Origin: Chloroflexota bacterium
Lineage (GTDB): Bacteria > Chloroflexota > Anaerolineae > Anaerolineales > Anaerolineaceae
DNA: 43,017 nucleotides
NCBI GenBank assembly: GCA_023434145.1
Contig: JAEYTI010000128.1
Location: forward strand, 1 to 43,017
Direction: 5' to 3'
Positions 1 through 9,694 of the stretch are shown here, in pieces. Under the pieces are notes generated by a model, which saw only the letters and a list, made by a program, of their open reading frames with translations, did not search any database and was not told where the DNA came from. Position 1 is the stretch's first letter, and each line of letters begins with the position of its first letter. The position numbers and the translations under genes were made by a program.

Positions 1-166
1 AGCATGATTGAGCGCTTGTTGCCAAAACACATTCATTCTGTCACTGCTCAGGGCTTTGAGTTGAAAGTGGGGCTGTTTGTCCTCGCTTCCTCCATCAACG
101 CCCTTGGGTAGCAACTTGGGTTAATTAGGCTTTTCAACATCATCAAGCATTCATCACGAGGTCTCC
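1..166. other. Leader region upstream of the WD40 lipoprotein
   Basis: No gene is supported here. The region must carry the promoter of the WD40 protein gene, but I see no convincing -35/-10 pair. A GAGGT ribosome site lies just before the ATG at 167. Confidence 0.5.
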
Positions 167-3100
167 ATGCACACAAAACGTCAACGCAGCATACAACCTG
201 GTCTCTACTTCCTCGTGAGCGTATTATTGGTACTTTTGCTTTCACAATGCCGGTCTAACACGCCTACCCCGGGACAACCATCAGGTGCTATAAGTACATC
301 ATCTCCCACTCCCACCGCATCCAGGACGATAACAACAATTACAACCCAAACGCGCACCCCGGCCGGGCCGGCTCGAACAACACTTACTCCAACCGCGACA
401 AATTCTGTCCGTACAAATCCTGTTCCTCGCTATCAACGGGTTGGCGAAATGGGAAAGGGCATCTTGCCGCAGATCGTACGGTCACCAGATGGGAAAACCG
501 TACTGGTCAACGATGGGTTCACCCTGCGCGTTTTGAATGCCGCCGACTACAGTGAGGTTGGCTCGATGGATTTCGGCATGCAGGACCCCGATGGCCATAT
601 CTTTGTTTACAGTCCAGACAGCCGTTATGTGATTGTCAGCGCAGGGTATTTTGGCTTCCAGGTGATTGACGTCGCCACTTTGAAAAGCCTTGGAACGGGA
701 TCTGGTGGCAATGGTTTTTTCACGGGGACAATCTTTACTCCTGACTCGCAGCATGTACTCTGGCTGATGACTGACCGCAGCTCAGGCGGACCTTATCACA
801 GTATATGCCGCTTGGATTACTTACTAGGCGAAAACGCTGAAAACCCGACGAATGATTGGGGCTATAACTGCTATCCGGTGGAAGATGATGATGACTATCA
901 TACTCTGTCTGCTCCGGCGATAAGTCCAAATGGGTCGTTGGTTGCTGCCGGGTTCAGCAATTGGCGACATAATTTCCTTTACATTTGGGATTTTCAATCT
1001 AAAGCGATTCGTTTTAAGATACCCGAGCAGCCTGCCGAGATCAACAGCGTAGCTTTTAGCCCGGATGGGCAAACCCTGGCAACCGGCGGGAACGATGGCG
1101 TGATACGCTTATGGAACCCGGAAACAGGCACCGTACGGCGCACCGTGAACGCGTTTCTCGATTCTGTAACAGACGTAGAGTTCACACCAGATGGGCGCTC
1201 CCTGCGGGTGGAAGTCGCTAGTCAGCCTGCAGTGCTCTACGATTTGGCATCTGGCAAAACCCGCCCGGCAGATCAGACTACCAGCTCGCCCATCAACGAA
1301 CCTATTGCGGCGCAAATGTTGAATGAAGGGTATCTGGTAGCAGGCGGATCATCGAAAATTGTCTTCAGCCAGGATGGGTCCACTGTAGCCGTTGCGCATG
1401 GCTCCATCCAAATCTGGGATGTCGCCACACGCGAACTTAAAAATACCATCTTTACCCCCACGTCCCTTCGCCTCACCGGGATGACCTTTAGCCCCAACGG
1501 GCAGCGCCTGGCGGTCATCACAGATGCAGGGGATGTGCTTTCATGGGATGTTGTCACAGGCCAGACCGAGTTGAACCTCACAGCCCAGGGATTGGCCGCA
1601 GGTCAGGCTGCGCTCTATGCTATCTCCAGCGGGATGGGGCCAACCATTACCGCAGGTGTAATCGATGAGCGCGGGATTGTCTTTTCGCCCGACTCTGCTG
1701 AGGTTGCGCTCGGAAATGGATCAGCCGTAGAAATTTGGAATATTGCCAGCGGGACAAAAGGTCGTTCACTCGATCCGCTGGACCCCGCCGCCTTCCCGAC
1801 CAGGTTGTCCTACTCCGCTGATGGCAAGCATGTATTCGCCATCCTCAACCGGAACCGGGATGCTGCGGTGTGGGATGCAGTTTCTGGCAAGCTGGTCCGC
1901 CGGCTGAACCTGCCGCATGTAGACGCCAACGCCTTTTCCAGTGTCTCCCTTTACCAGAATTGGTTTGCGCGAAACAATTACGATGATCAGGAGTACTGGA
2001 TCGAGCTGTGGGATCTGGAACAGGGAAAGATGGTAAAGCTCCCGATGCCGAAACGCGAGACCGAACCACTGCGCTTCAGCACGGATGGGCGCTTTTTAAT
2101 GGCCATTGTTGATGATCGTATCTATCTGTGGCGGGTCAGTACGGGCCAGCTTGTTCTGGTCACAGAGGACGAATTTGATATTGGCGACCTGGCGCTCAGC
2201 CCAGATGGAAAAACGCTTGTTACTGCCAGTTATGGCAAGATAACACTCTGGGATGTCGGTGCGGCGACTTCTGCCGCGATGTCTGATCACTTCACGCCGC
2301 CTGCCCCTCCTCCTACAGAAACGCCCTATTTTACTGAAAATGTTTATCCCACCAGGACGCCTCAGCCCACGATGGAGATCACACCCATACCTGGTGTAGA
2401 AGTCCAAACTGGAGCGATATCAGTATCAAATGCTTCCCAGATACAGCAGCAAGCCCGATTTGGCATGGGCCAACTGGCGCAGATGACATGGGAAGGCAAC
2501 CAGATCAATGTTACCGGTGCGCAGGGAATTATTCGTTTTGCTGCGAGTTCCCTCCAGGAGGCAGCCAGGGTAGAAATTGACGAGGTATGGGTTACCAGCA
2601 GCCGCGCGCTACCCGACGGTCGTGTTCTGCTTGCCGGGAACACGAAAGAAGGCAAAGTACAGCTTTGGGCAGCCAGCGGGACGAAGCTGGAAAGCAAAAA
2701 GATGCTGCTCGAAATCTCCGGTTCCAGCCCAACGGCAATCAGCCCGAATGGAAAGTGGTTTATCTTCTCTACGGATGATGGTCTGGCAACCAGGAATGTT
2801 GAGACAGGCGAGGAAGGGATCTTTTTGCACGACTATTGGTATACGCCTCAGGAGCTGCTGTTCAGCCCGGATGGCAAGCTCCTGGCGGCCTCCCGCTCTG
2901 ACCGATCGATACGCATCTATGATTTTGCGACAGGCAGTATCGCAAACGGAGTTGGTGGACCAGAGGATTCGATCACGCAGATGTCCTTCAACAAGGAAAA
3001 TAACCTTCTGGTGGGGGCTGCGGGTGGCTCCGCCTGGGTATGGAGTGTGGTGCCAGGATTAAACCCGCTGAAAGTTTCATTTTACGAAGGGCAGGACTTC

Positions 3101-4273
3101 GGCAACCTGGTACTGTTTGAAAACGCTGTTACTGCTGTGGCGCTAAATCACGATTCCAAAGTGCAGGCCATAGGTAGTAGCGAGAGTCACATCTGGCTGT
3201 ATGACCGTGTTTCAAAAGAGGTGATTGGCAAGCTCAACGGTCACAACAGTGCCCCGATTGAAATGGCCTTCAGTCCTGATGGGGATCAACTGGCCTCGAT
3301 TGACCGCGATGGCGAGCTGATCGTTTGGGATCTGGCTCGCGGAGTAATTGTGAACAGGGTGCGACCGGAGACAGGTGCCGTTCGCGGACTGATTGTGCGA
3401 GAGGACAGCAGCGTGTCTGCCTGGGGTGAAAATACGATTTGGCAGCTTGATAAAAACACCGCCAATCCACAGCATATCACCGGGGTGCCGGGCGGGTTGA
3501 TTATCGGTGTGAGCGGAGCGGATGATCTGGCTGCAACCTACCGCCCCTACCAGGTTTCGCTTTATGATGCCGGCACGGGTAAGTTTCTCCAGACGCTTCC
3601 TGATGAGGCAGTGGAACCATGGGTCGAACACTACTGGGAAGGACTAATTTTCCGCGGGTTCAACAGTGCAGTGTTCAGCACGGATGGATCGCGCCTGGCC
3701 ACAGTAGGAAGCGGAGGTATATGGATCTATGATTTGCCTGGCGCGAAACTGCTGCGGCATTTTAAGGGGAACTGGTCGATGAAAGCTGCGATCAGTCCGG
3801 ATGGGAACTGGATCGTCGCCAGTACCCATGAAAAATCCAGCCCGCCAGAATTGCTCAAACTTGATACGGGGCAGTCAATTCTTATTACGGGCATCGAAGA
3901 TAATTACGCAAGAGGCGACTCTTACCCACAGTATGTATTCTCAAAGGATATGCGATATATAGCCGCGGTCAATAATGAGTGGGAAGAACCATCCCGCCTG
4001 ATTATGTTCAACAGCGCAAATGGGCATGTGGAGCGCGAACTGGCGTTTGAAAAGGTCTATTTGACGAGCCTCGCACTGAATGCGAATGCGTCGATTGCTG
4101 CGATCGGTCTGGATGATGGAACGATTAAGCTGATTGACCTGGAACAGATGAAGGAGGTAGCTGTGTTGGCGGGTCATAAAGGCGGCGTTTCCACACTAGC
4201 CTTCTCGAATGATGGAAAGTTACTGTATTCGGTGGGCAGGGAAGGGGTTGTTATGATATGGGGCATCCCATGA
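167..4273 (+). CDS. Large WD40-repeat (beta-propeller) lipoprotein
   Basis: A 1368-residue secreted protein of WD40-like repeats. Residues 5-27 form a basic-hydrophobic signal segment ending in L-S-Q-Cys28, a lipobox-like site with an unusual Gln at -1. Residues about 29-80 are a Thr/Pro/Ser-rich spacer. Repeats with the pattern 'FSPDGxxL...G...I.LWD' run from about 100 to 700. A second Pro/Thr-rich linker (about 705-750) is followed by another repeat block to the C-terminus. WD40 proteins are scaffolds; no catalytic domain is visible, so the partner is unknown. The start is the ATG after GAGGT. The gene appears monocistronic and faces a hairpin at 4400-4435. Family call is secure; cell-surface location is inferred from the signal. 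Confidence 0.9.
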   Translation: MHTKRQRSIQPGLYFLVSVLLVLLLSQCRSNTPTPGQPSGAISTSSPTPTASRTITTITTQTRTPAGPARTTLTPTATNSVRTNPVPRYQRVGEMGKGILPQIVRSPDGKTVLVNDGFTLRVLNAADYSEVGSMDFGMQDPDGHIFVYSPDSRYVIVSAGYFGFQVIDVATLKSLGTGSGGNGFFTGTIFTPDSQHVLWLMTDRSSGGPYHSICRLDYLLGENAENPTNDWGYNCYPVEDDDDYHTLSAPAISPNGSLVAAGFSNWRHNFLYIWDFQSKAIRFKIPEQPAEINSVAFSPDGQTLATGGNDGVIRLWNPETGTVRRTVNAFLDSVTDVEFTPDGRSLRVEVASQPAVLYDLASGKTRPADQTTSSPINEPIAAQMLNEGYLVAGGSSKIVFSQDGSTVAVAHGSIQIWDVATRELKNTIFTPTSLRLTGMTFSPNGQRLAVITDAGDVLSWDVVTGQTELNLTAQGLAAGQAALYAISSGMGPTITAGVIDERGIVFSPDSAEVALGNGSAVEIWNIASGTKGRSLDPLDPAAFPTRLSYSADGKHVFAILNRNRDAAVWDAVSGKLVRRLNLPHVDANAFSSVSLYQNWFARNNYDDQEYWIELWDLEQGKMVKLPMPKRETEPLRFSTDGRFLMAIVDDRIYLWRVSTGQLVLVTEDEFDIGDLALSPDGKTLVTASYGKITLWDVGAATSAAMSDHFTPPAPPPTETPYFTENVYPTRTPQPTMEITPIPGVEVQTGAISVSNASQIQQQARFGMGQLAQMTWEGNQINVTGAQGIIRFAASSLQEAARVEIDEVWVTSSRALPDGRVLLAGNTKEGKVQLWAASGTKLESKKMLLEISGSSPTAISPNGKWFIFSTDDGLATRNVETGEEGIFLHDYWYTPQELLFSPDGKLLAASRSDRSIRIYDFATGSIANGVGGPEDSITQMSFNKENNLLVGAAGGSAWVWSVVPGLNPLKVSFYEGQDFGNLVLFENAVTAVALNHDSKVQAIGSSESHIWLYDRVSKEVIGKLNGHNSAPIEMAFSPDGDQLASIDRDGELIVWDLARGVIVNRVRPETGAVRGLIVREDSSVSAWGENTIWQLDKNTANPQHITGVPGGLIIGVSGADDLAATYRPYQVSLYDAGTGKFLQTLPDEAVEPWVEHYWEGLIFRGFNSAVFSTDGSRLATVGSGGIWIYDLPGAKLLRHFKGNWSMKAAISPDGNWIVASTHEKSSPPELLKLDTGQSILITGIEDNYARGDSYPQYVFSKDMRYIAAVNNEWEEPSRLIMFNSANGHVERELAFEKVYLTSLALNANASIAAIGLDDGTIKLIDLEQMKEVAVLAGHKGGVSTLAFSNDGKLLYSVGREGVVMIWGIP

Positions 4274-4399
4274 CATTGGTTCTCTGAGGAATAATGCCCA
4301 GCCTGTATCTGTGCCAAAACAATGGAAACAATCGTTCTTAGAAGCTGAGAACTTTTTGAACCGAGCGACTTGCTCTTGTGCAAGGAATTGCATCATGTT

Positions 4400-4435
4400 T
4401 TCAGGCTGCGATAATGCCTATTATCGCAGCCTGAA
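4400..4435. terminator. Bidirectional hairpin terminator between convergent genes
   Basis: Perfect 16-bp inverted repeat (4400-4415 and 4420-4435) with a 4-nt loop, GC-rich in the middle and with A/T at both ends. It lies between the convergent WD40 gene and the leftward PD-(D/E)XK gene, so it can serve both strands. Confidence 0.8.
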
Positions 4436-4440
4436 TATTA

Positions 4441-5433
4441 TTACCCCCTAATTATTTGATCTTGTGACATGACATCAGGCTTTCGGTAGAATTTCCTGCC
4501 AGTCAACAACTTTGGCATGAGCTTTGTTGACCAATTGAATGTCATTTTATGATTAAATCTGACCCCATTGTATCCTCTACCCTCGGGTCGGGGCAGGACA
4601 ATGCGTTTCTTGTTATTCAGCAGGATTATTATGTGTCTCCCCCACTTTCGTAGGACATCACTGATTCGTTGCTTGCTCTCCTCCGAAGTTCCTCTGCCCT
4701 CAAAGAATAAGGTATCTACACCAGTTTGGATCGTGATAGGGTGAGGAACTCTTTGGAGTTTGCCCAAGTTACCATCCGGGCAAAGCGACAGATCTCTTAG
4801 ATCAACGCCCGCAGCATATGCGCTCAGAAGGACCTTTCCATAAAGATCTTTCCAATGTCCTACTCGCATTACGTTCTGCCGGTCATCCGCCCAGCAATAT
4901 ATGATCGGTTGAAGTGCATACCCGATTTGTCTGGTTGACAGATTATCAAGGGGAAAGGCTGGTCCAGTTATACAGTGAAAACTAACTACGGGAATATTTC
5001 CAAAGAGGAATGCTTGTACTTCAACTGCGAAAAATTCAATTCCCGCATGCGTGTTCTCATTGAGCCATTTAACGTTTTCAATTATGTCTTTTGGAAACTG
5101 GGGGGCCAAAAGTATTCCACCACTCGCATTCAATGAGTTAACGTATCCGATTGATCGGGACAAATGCGTATGATCAAAAAGTGACAATTGGCTCTCAATC
5201 ACGTACACATTTCCCGCAGCCTCTGCAACAACATCCACAGTTTTCGTTCCAAATTTCTGTTCAGGTTGCGCCTTATTAAAATGCTTGCCTATTGCATTCC
5301 CCAATTCACCGATATGGTCCGCGACGAAAGGGCTAAAAAAATATCGCTCTTCAGAAAAAACCTCTCTCAAAGGTATTCTCGGTGGCACTATTGGATTTAC
5401 CAAATGGTTCTGTTTTACGTTTTTATTATTCAT
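4441..5433 (-). CDS. PD-(D/E)XK nuclease-fold protein, DUF4268-associated type
   Basis: A 330-residue protein I recognise only at fold level. Residues 62-85 show the nuclease-like core: Asp67, a hydrophobic strand, then Glu80-Ser-Gln82, matching the D...E-x-Q variant of PD-(D/E)XK seen in proteins that also carry DUF4268. Downstream text 'GYVNSLNASGGILLAPQF' and 'WLNEN' also resembles that family. Such proteins are usually found near restriction or defence genes; the substrate is unknown. I chose ATG 5433, preceded by GAGGGG, over a TTG at 5460. It is transcribed away from the NurA-family gene at 5710, so the two share an intergenic control region. Confidence 0.6.
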   Translation of the reverse strand: MNNKNVKQNHLVNPIVPPRIPLREVFSEERYFFSPFVADHIGELGNAIGKHFNKAQPEQKFGTKTVDVVAEAAGNVYVIESQLSLFDHTHLSRSIGYVNSLNASGGILLAPQFPKDIIENVKWLNENTHAGIEFFAVEVQAFLFGNIPVVSFHCITGPAFPLDNLSTRQIGYALQPIIYCWADDRQNVMRVGHWKDLYGKVLLSAYAAGVDLRDLSLCPDGNLGKLQRVPHPITIQTGVDTLFFEGRGTSEESKQRISDVLRKWGRHIIILLNNKKRIVLPRPEGRGYNGVRFNHKMTFNWSTKLMPKLLTGRKFYRKPDVMSQDQIIRG

Positions 5434-5709
5434 GGCCCCTCTGTGAAATCCTGTGTTCAATGATTTATTTCATTTCCATTATAGAACAAACATTCTGTGG
5501 CGCCCAGGGATTAAATAAATCTCTTTTTGAGATATGAAAACAACGTGCTATGTTGAAGAAAGAGAATGGCCAACTTTCCAAAAATGGCTCCTGTAGCGTC
5601 CGCATCCATCCTCGGAATTGTGGAATCCTATCTTTTATTCTTGACATTGTGTGAATACCTCACTAGAATAATAGAACCTTTGTTTTATTTGGGTAACGGG
5701 GGGGATAAA

Positions 5710-6927
5710 ATGCCGGCGAACTATTTGATCCTGGGACAATTGATACAGAAATCAATGCCATCGTTCTTTGAAGCCAAAAAACGAACTGTTGCCAAGGCAG
5801 ATGACGCGTCCCAATTGTTGAGGAAACCGATCATATCCCACGAAAACCTTCGTTTGCGATCAGACGATTTGTTTGCCGCGATGGGCCGAATAATGCGCTG
5901 GGCCGGACCTTCTGACGAGATCTATTTTGACCAATTTCCTGCAAGTGAAATTCCGGACGACATAACGCTAGTAGCAACGGATGGATCCCAAAGGATACCC
6001 AATCCAGCAACGGATGGGAATATATTGAGTGGTGTTCTATGGGGGATAACAAATGTCGGGGCGATAACTTGGCCAAGGCAAAATGGCCAGTTTTTATCCA
6101 TGACCGAACATGTAGATACAGCTTTATTTTTGGAAAATTCTCTTTTCACTACCGAAAATACCCGCAAAACGGAGGAACATATCTCTCTACTGCGTGATGT
6201 TCATGAACGAGAATATCTCACGGAGATTGCGATGAGAGTTGGGCCGAATACGCTGGCAATTTTAGACTCCGAAATCGAAATCTGGGGCGCGAAGGATTCA
6301 CAACTGGCTGGTGACTTCCAATCAAGCCTGAGAAGGGTAGTCGAAATATACACGATGTTGCGGGACCACAACATCCCGTACGTTGGATACATCGACAGCG
6401 CTCGATCGGAACTGCTCGTACGCCTGCTTGAAATCGGGGCCTTGCGCCCAAAGGATGTTGTCGACTACAAAAGGATACGACGAAATAGATTGTTCCCCAT
6501 GGTTTCCGATGAGATGGTTTTACGGAATTGGCTGAAGCCAGGCTACAGAACAGCACTTTTTAAGTTATGTACGGAAAGCCAGGGTGCTTTTCCCGATCAC
6601 GAGTCTTTAAGACCGTATCTTTGTTACTTGAATGTCGGAGAGGATAAAAGGCCACGTATAGTTCGGGTAAATTTTCCAGCATGGCTCGCCTCCGATAAAG
6701 CAAGAGTTGATCAAATCGTTGGCATCTTATTCGACCAGTGTAAAAAAACTGGAAATGTTCGCTACCCCTGGATACTCCACCGCAGCCATGAGGTCGCGGT
6801 TATCAAACAAGAAGAACATGATGGTATTCGCCAGATGATCATGGCGGAATATCTAAAATATGAGTACAACCTTTCTGATCCAAGCGCCAAACAGGCGTTG
6901 AAAAACCTTTCCCGCCGTGATCGTTGA
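5710..6927 (+). CDS. NurA-domain nuclease family protein
   Basis: A 405-residue protein with the layout of NurA 5'-3' nucleases. There is an N-terminal strand with Thr-Asp91-Gly-Ser, a second acidic strand 'ILDSEIE' (Asp186), 'GYIDSARSELLVRLL' at about 225-240, and a C-terminal 'LHRSHEVAVI' segment. NurA normally works with the HerA ATPase in DNA end resection, and NurA-HerA pairs also act in phage defence; no HerA gene lies in this window. The start at 5710 follows a GGGGGG run with good spacing. An in-frame ATG at 5566 would add a hydrophobic stretch atypical of NurA, so I reject it. Confidence 0.75.
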   Translation: MPANYLILGQLIQKSMPSFFEAKKRTVAKADDASQLLRKPIISHENLRLRSDDLFAAMGRIMRWAGPSDEIYFDQFPASEIPDDITLVATDGSQRIPNPATDGNILSGVLWGITNVGAITWPRQNGQFLSMTEHVDTALFLENSLFTTENTRKTEEHISLLRDVHEREYLTEIAMRVGPNTLAILDSEIEIWGAKDSQLAGDFQSSLRRVVEIYTMLRDHNIPYVGYIDSARSELLVRLLEIGALRPKDVVDYKRIRRNRLFPMVSDEMVLRNWLKPGYRTALFKLCTESQGAFPDHESLRPYLCYLNVGEDKRPRIVRVNFPAWLASDKARVDQIVGILFDQCKKTGNVRYPWILHRSHEVAVIKQEEHDGIRQMIMAEYLKYEYNLSDPSAKQALKNLSRRDR

Positions 6928-7472
6928 TGATTGTGTTACGATGGTAACATACGGTTTTAGCAAAAGGTATGAGTAAGCACGGTATAGAGTCACATCTTCC
7001 GAATGGTGAGTTCCTTTTAACAATCAGTTGCCGCGGAGTTCGGCCCTTGATCCTCAGAAGGCACACTTCGTGATCTCCAATCGTTACCTTTGACATGACT
7101 GGGAGGGATGTAAGCGCTTATTGTATGGTGTTGGTCTGCAGGGCTGTGCTACGTGGAGAGCTTAGGCAATCCTAATCACTTTACTCAGGTCATTCTCTCC
7201 GATCGCCAGAGTTTCTACCGAAAACACTTAATATCATACGGCCTATCACAATACATTTCACATCTTGGAAAGACGCGATCGAATATATCCCTTAAAGGCG
7301 ATGTGCCGTAAGTAGAACGGACTGAACATCCTCTTGCGGTGTCTGATGCGAGACTGCGAGGTTAATAAAGTTGTTATCCGAACGAGATCTTGCACCATCC
7401 TACCATTCGACCAAATTGATTGTGGCATGCTCTGGTATGACAGTTGGGTTGCTGGTTGAATTCCCGTCCCCT
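6928..7472. other. Intergenic region, no supported gene
   Basis: About 545 bp between the NurA-family gene and the leftward DUF4272-like gene. Open frames here are short and lack ribosome sites. I see no strong hairpin, only a weak inverted repeat just after the NurA stop. It could be decayed accessory DNA. Confidence 0.4.
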
Positions 7473-8261
7473 CTAGTTATTCGAGATTAAGGGACAGGGG
7501 GAAATGCTGTCTTCACTGTACCTGCCGGCCGGATTCCAATAGGCTATCTGGTTTAAGATCCACCCCAAAACGCAGTGCCGGGTTAACGCCATCCGCATGA
7601 TCCTTCCTACTTCTGCAGGATGAGGATTGGCAAAAGAGTGTTCCAGCAAGTTTTCGCCTTCCTTTAATTGGCTGCCATCTAGATGCATGCCCCTGTACTC
7701 GCTTCTGATTTGGTTGATGGAGCGATTACAGTCGTCAAAAGCGATATCACCTTTCAAAAATTTACATTCCTCATGGTACAACATCAACATCCAGGTAGCA
7801 TGGTTAAATTCACGGATCAACTCGGTCAAAGGACGAAGGCTGAGACCGGATAAAAACTTCCCCGGTTTCATCATTTCCCCGCAAACTGCTTCATACATTT
7901 CGCTTGAAAATGGATCCTCCCACTTATCTAGCCAATCGAATTTTTGCAAAGCCCACAGCGAGACAATAAGGGCTTCATGAAACACATAAGCCTCGCATTG
8001 GTCGTTTTCCGTCCAAGTGCCCAATGGTTTTTCGAAAAGTGACCGTTCTGATGATGTCATCAGGCGAGAAATGTTGGTAGGCACAACCCAAGCATTCATG
8101 GAAGCGTGAGCGTCAAGAATTAACCCCTGATCGTTGAAATCCTCAATCTCGAATTCCAAACTGGAGCGTTCGAGCAATGCCCAAGCGCAAACAGCCCGTT
8201 TTCCAACTTCTTGGGCACTACGTAACCCAAAACCAAAAAATTTGTAATTGTTCTCAAGCAT
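7473..8261 (-). CDS. DUF4272-like protein of unknown function
   Basis: A 262-residue soluble protein. The N-terminal 'LRSAQEVGKRAVCAWALLE' and the C-terminal 'EVGRIMRMALTRHCVLGWILN' followed by a Trp-Asn pair match the pattern I know from DUF4272 proteins (RSxEEIxxR near the start; ERxxALxW..W near the end). The function of that family is unknown. ATG 8261 is preceded by AAGGA at a 7-nt spacing, better than the open-frame start at 8456, whose extra 65 residues are basic and unlike a domain. It is the first leftward gene beyond the insertion sequence. Confidence 0.6.
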   Translation of the reverse strand: MLENNYKFFGFGLRSAQEVGKRAVCAWALLERSSLEFEIEDFNDQGLILDAHASMNAWVVPTNISRLMTSSERSLFEKPLGTWTENDQCEAYVFHEALIVSLWALQKFDWLDKWEDPFSSEMYEAVCGEMMKPGKFLSGLSLRPLTELIREFNHATWMLMLYHEECKFLKGDIAFDDCNRSINQIRSEYRGMHLDGSQLKEGENLLEHSFANPHPAEVGRIMRMALTRHCVLGWILNQIAYWNPAGRYSEDSISPCPLISNN

Positions 8262-8456
8262 ATTTGCATCCTTGTTTTGTTTTCGACAACTCTGGCCTAA
8301 ATAACTGCTCAATCTACCTGCCATGCAGTTTCTGTCTGCATGCATCGTTATAGCCACTCCTAAATCCGGGTGGTAGCCGCATGGTGTATGCGCTAAATGT
8401 TTTCGTTTCCTCCTGTTATCGACGGGAAATAGCCTCCGGACTGCCTCGGTAGGCAT

Positions 8457-8766
8457 CGGCGATTATTTCCATTTATGCTTGGCAGATTCAAATTTCTCCT
8501 GCCCGAATGTCTTCTCTTCAATGTATCCCTGATTGGTTATTCAGGGCATATTCTCTACACCCCTCTTAATCATCAGTCTTCTTCGGTCAAATTTATTACC
8601 GAAAAATAACTTCAAAAATATATTACGGCTTTTTTTGGTTTGATGTCAACTTTTTGGCCACTTTTTCCAGCAGCAGATTTCCTTATCCCCTTTTTTACCG
8701 ATTACTTAGAATAAAAAAGACCAAGATCTATCCAAATGTCCGAACAACAGTTAAATGCCAATTTCC
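8457..8766. other. AT-rich intergenic region left of the insertion sequence
   Basis: No gene is supported. The stretch is AT-rich and holds the presumed promoter of the leftward DUF4272-like gene. It is bounded on the right by the separated tail of the gene that the insertion sequence interrupted. Confidence 0.4.
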
Positions 8767-8800
8767 TCATCGGTGTTTTGCGGATCGGACAATCCCGATA
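8767..8800 (-). pseudogene. Detached 3' tail of the gene now ending at 9694
   Basis: Joining the two sides of the insertion sequence at one copy of the 6-bp target site restores an open frame. The gene at 9694-10122 then runs on through 11 more codons (Y-I-G-I-V-R-S-A-K-H-R) to a TGA at 8767-8769. These bases are the orphaned end of that gene. The reconstruction is read directly from the sequence. Confidence 0.75.
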
Positions 8801-8806
8801 TATTTA
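8801..8806. repeat. Left copy of 6-bp target-site duplication
   Basis: TATTTA directly abuts the left inverted repeat of the insertion sequence and is repeated at 9695-9700 on the other side. An identical flanking hexamer is the expected scar of transposition. Confidence 0.8.
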
Positions 8807-9694
8807 ACCAATGGTGCTAGTTTACCTGTTCATAAGCTAAAGGAAGCGATGGACAGGTGAACAAAGCCCGAGTGGTCGGGATGAAAGCCATCCCAACTGA
8901 CCAGCAGGTTGAAGGTGGCCATGGTGAAGGCCAGGCGCGCTTGAAAGTAGGTCCAGACACGATGCATGACTTTCTTGAAGTGGCAGACGGTGGTCAACAT
9001 CGAAAGCGCGGTTTCAACGATCATGCGCTCGTTATGATCGAAGGGATCACAGACCTTGAGATTGGCTGGATCGCCTTCTTTAGCATGGAAGCCATGGTCG
9101 GAGAACACCACCGTACGATCTTCAAAGCGTTCAATCAAAGGATGAAAGGTGCTGTCATGCACATTGGCGGTGGCACAATCCCATCCAACCACCTGACCCA
9201 GATGGTCGAGCAGAAAGCACAGCTTCCCACCGACAATCCATCGCCGGTTGGAATAGCCTTTCTTGCCAATCTGCTTTTCCGAACGTCCCTCACGAACGGG
9301 ATGGATCAGTTCAATCCCATAACTGTCGATCACACTCAACAGACCCGGTTCGACCAAAAAGCGGTTGGTCCAATCCTGATGGGTCGCAAAGAGCCGGAAC
9401 AACCGCGTGCGCTCGGGCAGATGCGGAAAGAGCGGCAGGTAATCGCGTTTCAGCCAGCGATAGAACTGCCGATTGCCCACCCCTTTGAGCGCAAACAGCA
9501 CCCCCAGCGTCACGATCTCGCTGGGATACAACTTGGCTTGTGGGTGTTTTGGCTGCTCGTGCATTACATCATCGATCCGGCAAAACAGTTCGGTGATAAA
9601 ATCTTCGGTAGTCATGAGGTTTCTCCTTTCGCTGATCGTGTGGTTACTTTCAGCTTAGAAGACCTCATGACTTTTTGCAACTAGCACCATTGGT
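8807..9694 (-). mobile_element. Intact 888-bp insertion sequence (IS982/IS4-superfamily DDE type)
   Basis: The ends are perfect 16-bp inverted repeats (8807-8822 ACCAATGGTGCTAGTT and its reverse complement at 9679-9694), flanked by the duplicated hexamer TATTTA. One transposase gene fills the interior. Perfect ends and target duplication imply recent insertion. Family assignment within the DDE superfamily rests on protein layout only. Confidence 0.88.
8830..9615 (-). CDS. IS transposase, DDE type (IS982-like)
   Basis: A 261-residue transposase. The N-terminal helical part (1-90) has 'PSEIVTLGVLFALKGVGNRQFYRWL', as in IS982-like enzymes. The RNase H-like core carries Asp97 (VIDSYG), Asp173 (VFSDHG) and Glu201 (IVETAL), a plausible DDE triad; 'GGKLCFLLDHLGQVVGW' lies between the first two. 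It catalyses cut-and-paste movement of its own element. ATG 9615 is preceded by GGAGAAACC. The frame is full length without stops, so the element may still be active. An open frame on the other strand over the same bases is a shadow. Confidence 0.88.
   Translation of the reverse strand: MTTEDFITELFCRIDDVMHEQPKHPQAKLYPSEIVTLGVLFALKGVGNRQFYRWLKRDYLPLFPHLPERTRLFRLFATHQDWTNRFLVEPGLLSVIDSYGIELIHPVREGRSEKQIGKKGYSNRRWIVGGKLCFLLDHLGQVVGWDCATANVHDSTFHPLIERFEDRTVVFSDHGFHAKEGDPANLKVCDPFDHNERMIVETALSMLTTVCHFKKVMHRVWTYFQARLAFTMATFNLLVSWDGFHPDHSGFVHLSIASFSL

Noticed and set aside
5566..5709. N-terminal extension of the NurA gene
   Set aside because: It would add a hydrophobic segment unlike NurA proteins, and the ATG at 5710 has a much better ribosome site.
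6839..7096. 85-residue leftward frame overlapping the NurA end
   Set aside because: It starts ATG but has no ribosome site, is Cys/Pro-rich and overlaps a well-supported gene on the other strand.
8857..9684. 275-residue open frame on the + strand
   Set aside because: It is the antisense of the transposase gene, which has DDE residues and a ribosome site; the + frame has no recognisable domain.
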